Assembly (NCBI GenBank): GCA_038117265.1
Contig: JAYOFO010000070.1
Location: 1 to 11,926 of the forward strand
Reading direction: 5' to 3'
Length of the DNA: 11,926 nt
Source: JAYPUG01 sp038117265
GTDB taxonomy: Bacteria > Pseudomonadota > Alphaproteobacteria > UBA6615
In this document: positions 7,947-11,926 of the stretch, piece by piece
Layout of the letters: the number at the start of each line of letters is the position of its first letter
Numbering within the stretch: position 1 is the stretch's first letter
Notes under the pieces: generated by a model
Databases searched by the model: none
Seen by the model: only the letters and a program-made list of their open reading frames with translations
Told to the model about the DNA's origin: nothing
Position numbers and translations under genes: made by a program

Positions 7947-9023
7947 TCAGCCGCGCGCGTGGGCGGCGTTGAGTCGCTCCATGAGCTGACGGCCGCTCTC
8001 GTCGTACATGAACGACAACAGCACGTAGCGCTGGCCCGCCGTGACATCGGTGACCTCGTGCAGCAGGTCGCAGGAGAAGATCACGGCCGCGCCGGTGGCC
8101 GGGCGGTAGGAGGCGTAGCCGTACTCCGGGAAGCGCAATTCGCCGCCCCCGTGCCCCTCCAGGTTCAGGTTCAGGGTTATGGCGAAGCGGCGGTGGGCGG
8201 TGCCGGCCGTCGTGTTGACGCGGTGCGGGCGGAAGAATCCGCCGACGTCCGCGTCGTAACTCACGATCTTGAATTCCTCGACATACTTGATTGGGCAGGG
8301 GAAGGCGCGCCTGATTTCCGGCAGCACACGTCGTTCGATCCGGCCGCCGATGGCCTGCAGCAAATCCTGGTCGACCACGTGATGGTCGCGCCGGCGCTTG
8401 TTCTGCCCCGTCTTGTCGTGGACCATCTGCCCGTCCGCCATCCGGTAGGTGCCCGACGGTTCGTTGCCGCGCACCTCGAACTGCTCGATCAGGTATTCGC
8501 AGAACTCCGGCGACAGCACGTCGGGAATCACCAGGATCGGCGGGTGCCGGGTGGCCGCGAAGGGCTCGGCCGGGCCGATCGCCGCGAGGGCGGCGGCGGC
8601 GCGTTCGGCGATCGGCGTGTCGCCGGGGCGGATCACCTCGCGCACATGCTGGTCGGGGTCGAGGACGAACCCGATCAGCTTGCCGTGCGCGCCGAACTGG
8701 CCGGCGACCTTCTTGTCCGCATCCTAAAGGACGAAGAAGCCGGCATCGTTCGCCTCTGCCAGCTTCCGGACCAGCGGCACCGGGTCGGCGGTGATCGCGA
8801 ACAGATGGGCGCCCGCCTCCAGCATCGCCGGTGCGGCGTGGAACATGGCCTGCAACTCCGCCGCGGCGCCCGGGTCCTTCTGGGTCGGCGCGATCAGGAT
8901 AAACAGCGGTCCGCCGCGTGCCTTGTCGCTCAGGTTGATGACGACGTCGCGCTGGTCGGGCAGGAAGAAATTGGGTGCCCGGTCGCCGCGTTCGAGCGTC
9001 TCGTCTAGTTTCGGTGCGTTCAT
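7947..9023 (-). pseudogene. Peroxiredoxin-like / 2OG-Fe(II) oxygenase fusion, interrupted by an in-frame TAG
   Basis: One reading frame of 359 codons runs from ATG 9023 to TGA 7947-7949 with a single TAG at codon 100 (8724-8726). The first 99 residues resemble a peroxiredoxin/AhpC-type thioredoxin fold (ERGDRAPNFFLPDQ, then a LFILIAPTQ strand). The fold clearly continues after the TAG (DADKKVAGQFGAHGKLIGFV), so the stop cuts a domain rather than separating two genes. The second part is a prolyl-4-hydroxylase-like double-stranded beta helix: PHRVNTT (His 267), FAITLNLN, GGELRFPEYG, a distal His 322 in LLHEV and Arg 332 in GQRYVLL for 2-oxoglutarate. The expected HxD reads H-R-V, so the iron-binding Asp is missing. 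The Prx-like part has no cysteine. Frame and codon bias are otherwise preserved, suggesting recent loss, a sequencing error or read-through. GGAG lies 9 bases before the ATG. The gene follows folC by 33 bases. Substrate unknown. Confidence 0.75.
8724..8726 (-). other. In-frame amber (TAG) codon 100 in the fusion gene
   Basis: The minus-strand context is GTC CTT TAG GAT GCG. The 26 codons after it up to the next possible start (GTG 8645) are in the same frame and read as ordinary peroxiredoxin-fold sequence. One base change at this codon restores the full-length frame. No frameshift is needed. Confidence 0.95.
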
Positions 9024-9056
9024 GGTGCCGCGCTCCGGCCGGTCGTCGATCCGGCG

Positions 9057-10445
9057 TCAGTGGGCACAATAGTGCCCGCCACCCACCTGGTCCAACCAGT
9101 GACGCGTCGTCGCACGGTTCTCGGCGATCGCCGCACCGATCAGCAGGTGCGATCCGGCCACCAGGACGCGGGCCGGTCCGGCTGCGCGCGCGATCGCGAC
9201 GAGCGCGTCGTGGATGCTGCCGGCGGTGTGTGCGTCCAGGCCGGCCGCCCGCGCCCGCGCGGCGAGGTCCGCGGGCGGACAGACCCGCGGATCGCCGCTG
9301 AGCGGCACCGCCGTCGCACTTGCCGCGAGGCCGTGGAACGGGGCGAGGAAGCCGCCGATGTCCTTGTCCGCGAGCACCGCGAAGACCAGGTGCAGCGGCC
9401 GCCCGTCGCGTACGCCCGGCGCGCGAAAGGTCTCGGCCAGCGCCGCCGCGCCCGCCGGGTTGTGGGCGGCGTCGAGCCACAGTTCCCAGCCCTGGGGCAG
9501 CGCCTCGGCCAGCGCGCCGCGCTGGATCCATTCGGTGCGCCCCGGCCATGTAACGTTGCGGATGCCCTGCACGATGGCATCGCGCGTCACGCCGGCGAAG
9601 CCGCACACGTCTAGGCAGGCGGCGGCGGTTGCCGCATTGTCGAGCTGGTGCCGCCCGAGCAGCCCCGGCGGCGGCAGCGGCCAGACCGTGTCGCCGCGCC
9701 GGTAGGTGCCGCCGCCGTCGCGCCCCGGCTCGAGCGTCCATTCGACGCCGGCGCGCCAGAGCGGCGCGCCGGCCGCATGGGCGGCGTCGGCAATGACCGC
9801 CATCGCCTCGGGTGCCTGCGGGGCGACGATCGAGGGCACGCTGGGTTTCTGGATGGCGGCCTTCTCGCCGGCGATCGCGGCCAGCGTGTTGCCGAGGAAG
9901 GCCTGGTGGTCGAAGGCGACCGGCGTGATCACGGTCGCGGCCGGCCGGGCGACCACGTTGGTGGCGTCGAACCGTCCGCCCAGCCCGACCTCGAGGATCG
10001 CGATATCGGCCGGCGCGCGGGCCATGGCGAGGAACGCAGCGGCGGTGGTGATCTCGAACTGGGTGATCGGCTTGCCGGCGTTGATCCGGTCGACCTCCTC
10101 GAACAGCGCGAGCAGCGCCTCGTCCGACAGCGTCGCGCCGGCGATGTGATAGCGCTCGGCGAAGCGCACCAGGTGCGGCGAAGTGTAGACGCTCAGCGTC
10201 TTGCCCGAGACCTCCAGGGCCGCGGCGATCATGGCGATCGTCGATCCCTTGCCGTTGGTGCCGGCAACATGGATGACCGGCGGCAATGCGGTGTGCGGAT
10301 CGCCCAGGTCGGATAGTAGCCGGACCATGCGGTCGAGGGACAGGTCGATCCGGTCCGGATGGTAGGTTACGAACCCCGCGAGAAGGCGCTCGATCCCCGC
10401 CGCGGCGTCGCCGGCGGCGGAGCCGGGATCATGGTCCGTCGGCAT
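9057..10445 (-). CDS. folC: Bifunctional dihydrofolate synthase / folylpolyglutamate synthase
   Basis: This 462-residue cytoplasmic Mur-ligase-family enzyme joins glutamate to dihydropteroate and extends the polyglutamate tail of folates, using ATP. The P-loop AGTNGKGS is at 61-68. Next come TSPHL (about 88-92), ITQFEITTAAAF (about 127-138), LEVGLGGRFDATN (151-163), TPVAFDH and GEKAAIQKP (183-191, with the lysine that is carbamylated in this family). The C-terminal Mur-ligase motif LDAAHNPAG is near 333-341. Length is normal and nothing is missing. The ATG at 10445 starts 17 bases inside the end of accD and lacks a good Shine-Dalgarno, so it is probably coupled to accD. The next in-frame Met (residue 40) is too far into the conserved N-terminus to be the start. 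accD-folC after trpA is a familiar alphaproteobacterial order. Confidence 0.96.
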   Translation of the reverse strand: MPTDHDPGSAAGDAAAGIERLLAGFVTYHPDRIDLSLDRMVRLLSDLGDPHTALPPVIHVAGTNGKGSTIAMIAAALEVSGKTLSVYTSPHLVRFAERYHIAGATLSDEALLALFEEVDRINAGKPITQFEITTAAAFLAMARAPADIAILEVGLGGRFDATNVVARPAATVITPVAFDHQAFLGNTLAAIAGEKAAIQKPSVPSIVAPQAPEAMAVIADAAHAAGAPLWRAGVEWTLEPGRDGGGTYRRGDTVWPLPPPGLLGRHQLDNAATAAACLDVCGFAGVTRDAIVQGIRNVTWPGRTEWIQRGALAEALPQGWELWLDAAHNPAGAAALAETFRAPGVRDGRPLHLVFAVLADKDIGGFLAPFHGLAASATAVPLSGDPRVCPPADLAARARAAGLDAHTAGSIHDALVAIARAAGPARVLVAGSHLLIGAAIAENRATTRHWLDQVGGGHYCAH

Positions 10446-11355
10446 CGTCGGAGGCTTCGGCGGGCGCGGGCGCCGGGATGGCCACGAGGGACTCGACCGG
10501 CCGGTCGCTATGGGCCATCAGCAGGTCGAGGATGTGCGCGATGGTGTCGCGCAGCTCGGCGCGCGGGACGACCATGTCGAGCATGCCGTGCTCGCGCAGC
10601 GATTCCGCGGTCTGGAAGCCCTCGGGCAGTTCCTCGCGGATCGTGTCGCGGATCACGCGCTTGCCGGCGAAGCCGATGTTGGCGCCGGGCTCGGCGATCT
10701 GGATGTCGCCCAGCATGGCAAACGACGCCGAGACGCCGCCCGTGGTCGGGTCGGTGAGCAGCACGATGTAGGGCAGCCCCGCCTCGCGCACCTGCTCGAC
10801 GGCCAGGACTGTGCGCGGCATCTGCACCAGGCTCAGCATGCCTTCCTGCATGCGCGCCCCGCCCGAGGCGGGGATGGCGATCAGCGCCGCACCGTCCGCC
10901 ACGGCGGCATCGGCGGCCGTGATCAGGCCCTGGCCGACCGCCAGGCCCATCGAGCCGCCCATGAAGGAGAAGTCGAAGGCCGCCGCGACCGTCGGGCGTC
11001 CGCCGACAGTGCCGCGCGCGACGACGATGGCCTCGCGTTCGCCCGACTTCGTCTGCGCCTCCTTGAGGCGGTCGGAGTAGCGCCGGCTGTCGCGGAATTT
11101 CAGCGGGTCGGGCGTGACGCCCGGCACCTCGATGCGCGAAAACGCACCGTCGTCGAACAGGAATTCCAGCCGGTCGGCGGCCCTGAGCCGCAGATGGTGG
11201 CCGCAGGCGTGGCAGACATGCAGGTTCTCCGCCAGCTCGCGGTGGAACAGCATCTGCTCGCAGCTCGGACATTTGTGCCAGAGATTGTCGGGCACGTCCT
11301 TCTTGCCGACGAGCGCGCGGATCTTCGGGCGGACGAATTCGGTGAGCCAGCTCAC
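10429..11355 (-). CDS. accD: Acetyl-CoA carboxylase carboxyltransferase subunit beta
   Basis: AccD forms the carboxyltransferase with AccA (not in this window) and makes malonyl-CoA, the first committed step of fatty acid synthesis. From GTG 11355 it has 308 residues, near the 304 of E. coli AccD, and begins MSWLTEFVRPKIRALVG, the family N-terminus. A four-cysteine zinc finger follows (C29, C32, C48, C51; CPSC and CHAC). The crotonase-like core carries SFMGGSMGLAVG, IPASGGARMQEG and DPTTGGVSASFAMLGD, the glycine-rich segments of the CoA/oxyanion site. The tail is a short Pro/Ala/Asp-rich extension. An upstream extension of the frame would run back through trpA and is not real. A GGAGGAG 11 bases upstream supports the GTG. 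The gap to trpA is 19 bases, and the stop lies 17 bases inside folC. Confidence 0.96.
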   Translation of the reverse strand: MSWLTEFVRPKIRALVGKKDVPDNLWHKCPSCEQMLFHRELAENLHVCHACGHHLRLRAADRLEFLFDDGAFSRIEVPGVTPDPLKFRDSRRYSDRLKEAQTKSGEREAIVVARGTVGGRPTVAAAFDFSFMGGSMGLAVGQGLITAADAAVADGAALIAIPASGGARMQEGMLSLVQMPRTVLAVEQVREAGLPYIVLLTDPTTGGVSASFAMLGDIQIAEPGANIGFAGKRVIRDTIREELPEGFQTAESLREHGMLDMVVPRAELRDTIAHILDLLMAHSDRPVESLVAIPAPAPAEASDDADGP

Positions 11356-11366
11356 GTCGGTTGCGT

Positions 11367-11373
11367 CTCCTCC
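11367..11373 (-). promoter_or_regulatory. Shine-Dalgarno site of accD
   Basis: GGAGGAG on the minus strand, just after the trpA stop, sits 11 bases before GTG 11355. The spacing is slightly long, but no other start fits the conserved AccD N-terminus. Confidence 0.65.
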
Positions 11374-11374
11374 G

Positions 11375-11926
11375 TCATTCCGCCGCCGCGCGGGCCGCGC
11401 TGCGCACCCCGTCGGCGAGCTGGCGCGCGAAGGTAAGCACGTTGTCGACCAGCGCCGGCGTGGGCCGGCCGTCGGCGTCGAGATTCTCTTCGATGGTCTG
11501 GACGATCGCCGATCCGACCACGGTGGCATCCGCGATGCCGGCGATGGCGGCGGCCTGGTCGGGCGTCTTGATGCCGAAGCCGACGGCCACGGGCAGGTCG
11601 GTGTGGCGCTTGAGCCGGTCGACCGCGGCCTGGACGGCGGTGGATTCCGCCGACTTGGTGCCGGTGATGCCGGCGATCGAGACGTAGTAGACGAAGCCCG
11701 ACGTGTTCGCGAGGACGGCGGGCAGGCGTGCATCGTCGGTGGTCGGCGTCGCCAGCCGGATGAAGTGCATGCCAGCTGCCAGCGCGGGCAGGCACAGCTC
11801 GGAATCCTCTTCCGGCGGCAGGTCGACGACGATCAGCCCGTCGACGCCGGCGTTGCGGGCGTCGGCCAGGAAGCGCTCGACCCCGTAGATGTAGATCGGG
11901 TTGTAGTAGCCCATCAGGATGATCGG
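11375..11926 (-). CDS. trpA: Tryptophan synthase alpha subunit (N-terminus outside window)
   Basis: The last 183 residues are visible; about 90-95 N-terminal residues, including the catalytic Glu and Asp (Glu49 and Asp60 in Salmonella numbering), lie beyond the right edge. The visible part opens with PIILMGYYNPIY, the classic TrpA signature. It continues with GLIVVDLPPEED, GFVYYVSIAGITGTKS (the mobile loop over the active site, with its Tyr pair), VGFGIKTPDQAAAI and ATVVGSAIVQTIEEN (the phosphate-binding end of the TIM barrel). The alpha subunit releases indole from indole-3-glycerol phosphate and channels it to TrpB. trpB is expected just upstream but is not seen. The stop is 19 bases before accD, so the two genes share an operon. 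Nothing in the visible part is abnormal. Confidence 0.97.
   Translation of the reverse strand, partial: PIILMGYYNPIYIYGVERFLADARNAGVDGLIVVDLPPEEDSELCLPALAAGMHFIRLATPTTDDARLPAVLANTSGFVYYVSIAGITGTKSAESTAVQAAVDRLKRHTDLPVAVGFGIKTPDQAAAIAGIADATVVGSAIVQTIEENLDADGRPTPALVDNVLTFARQLADGVRSAARAAAE

Noticed and set aside
7947..8645. Oxygenase as an independent gene starting at GTG 8645
   Set aside because: No Shine-Dalgarno precedes it, and the 26 codons between the TAG and the GTG continue the redoxin fold, so a single broken fusion explains the data better. It could still be expressed weakly by reinitiation.
8724..8726. TAG as pyrrolysine or another recoded residue
   Set aside because: No pyl genes, suppressor tRNA or special downstream structure is visible, the codon is not at a catalytic site, and the Asp-to-Val lesion points to decay. 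Kept only as a remote option.
9038..9055. Inverted repeat GCCGG/CCGGC between folC and the fusion gene
   Set aside because: Only a 5-bp stem with an 8-base loop and no T run; not a credible terminator in DNA this rich in G and C.
7576..9741. A 721-codon open frame on the minus strand crossing folC, the fusion gene and trxA
   Set aside because: It runs across a strong terminator and antisense through trxA, is rich in Arg/Pro/Gly/Ala as expected for a shifted high-GC frame, and shows no recognisable domain. Real genes with family motifs occupy other frames of the same stretch.
11356..11733. N-terminal extension of accD to 11733
   Set aside because: It overlaps trpA for its whole length in another frame; GTG 11355 gives the conserved AccD N-terminus and has a Shine-Dalgarno.

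Overview
The window looks like chromosomal DNA of a high-GC alphaproteobacterium, possibly Rhodospirillales-like. This is inferred from the strong G/C bias at third codon positions, the AddA and AddB proteins of the alphaproteobacterial type, and the gene neighbourhoods trpA-accD-folC and tsaE-addB-addA-trxA. No taxonomic marker such as rRNA is present, so the placement stops at class level. There are no tRNA or rRNA genes, insertion sequences, CRISPR arrays or phage genes, and no gene-free stretch longer than about 115 bp.

Left part, plus strand (1-7890). The 3' end of a sensor histidine kinase gene is followed by tsaE (tRNA t6A modification ATPase), addB and addA (the two subunits of the double-strand-break repair helicase-nuclease). 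Each of these genes overlaps the next by 4 bases (ATGA, GTGA, GTGA), so they very probably form one translationally coupled operon. A 113-bp gap with a plausible sigma-70-type promoter then leads to trxA (thioredoxin). trxA ends at a perfect 10-bp stem with a UUCG loop and a T run, a strong intrinsic terminator.

Right part, minus strand (11926 down to 7947). trpA (partial, tryptophan synthase alpha), accD (acetyl-CoA carboxylase carboxyltransferase beta) and folC (dihydrofolate/folylpolyglutamate synthase) form a tight biosynthetic operon. Its last member, 33 bases after folC and convergent with trxA, is a fusion of a peroxiredoxin-like domain and a 2-oxoglutarate/Fe(II) oxygenase. That gene appears broken: an in-frame TAG at codon 100 separates its two domains. 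In addition, the iron-binding Asp of the HxD motif reads Val, and the peroxiredoxin-like domain has no cysteine.

Most of the window is conserved housekeeping DNA and I do not see a convincing new multi-gene system. Points worth a second look are the amber-interrupted fusion gene, the apparent absence of the two sugar-kinase/nucleotidyltransferase genes (amgK/murU type) that often lie between tsaE and addB in this class, and the compact trxA transcription unit between the two convergent operons.
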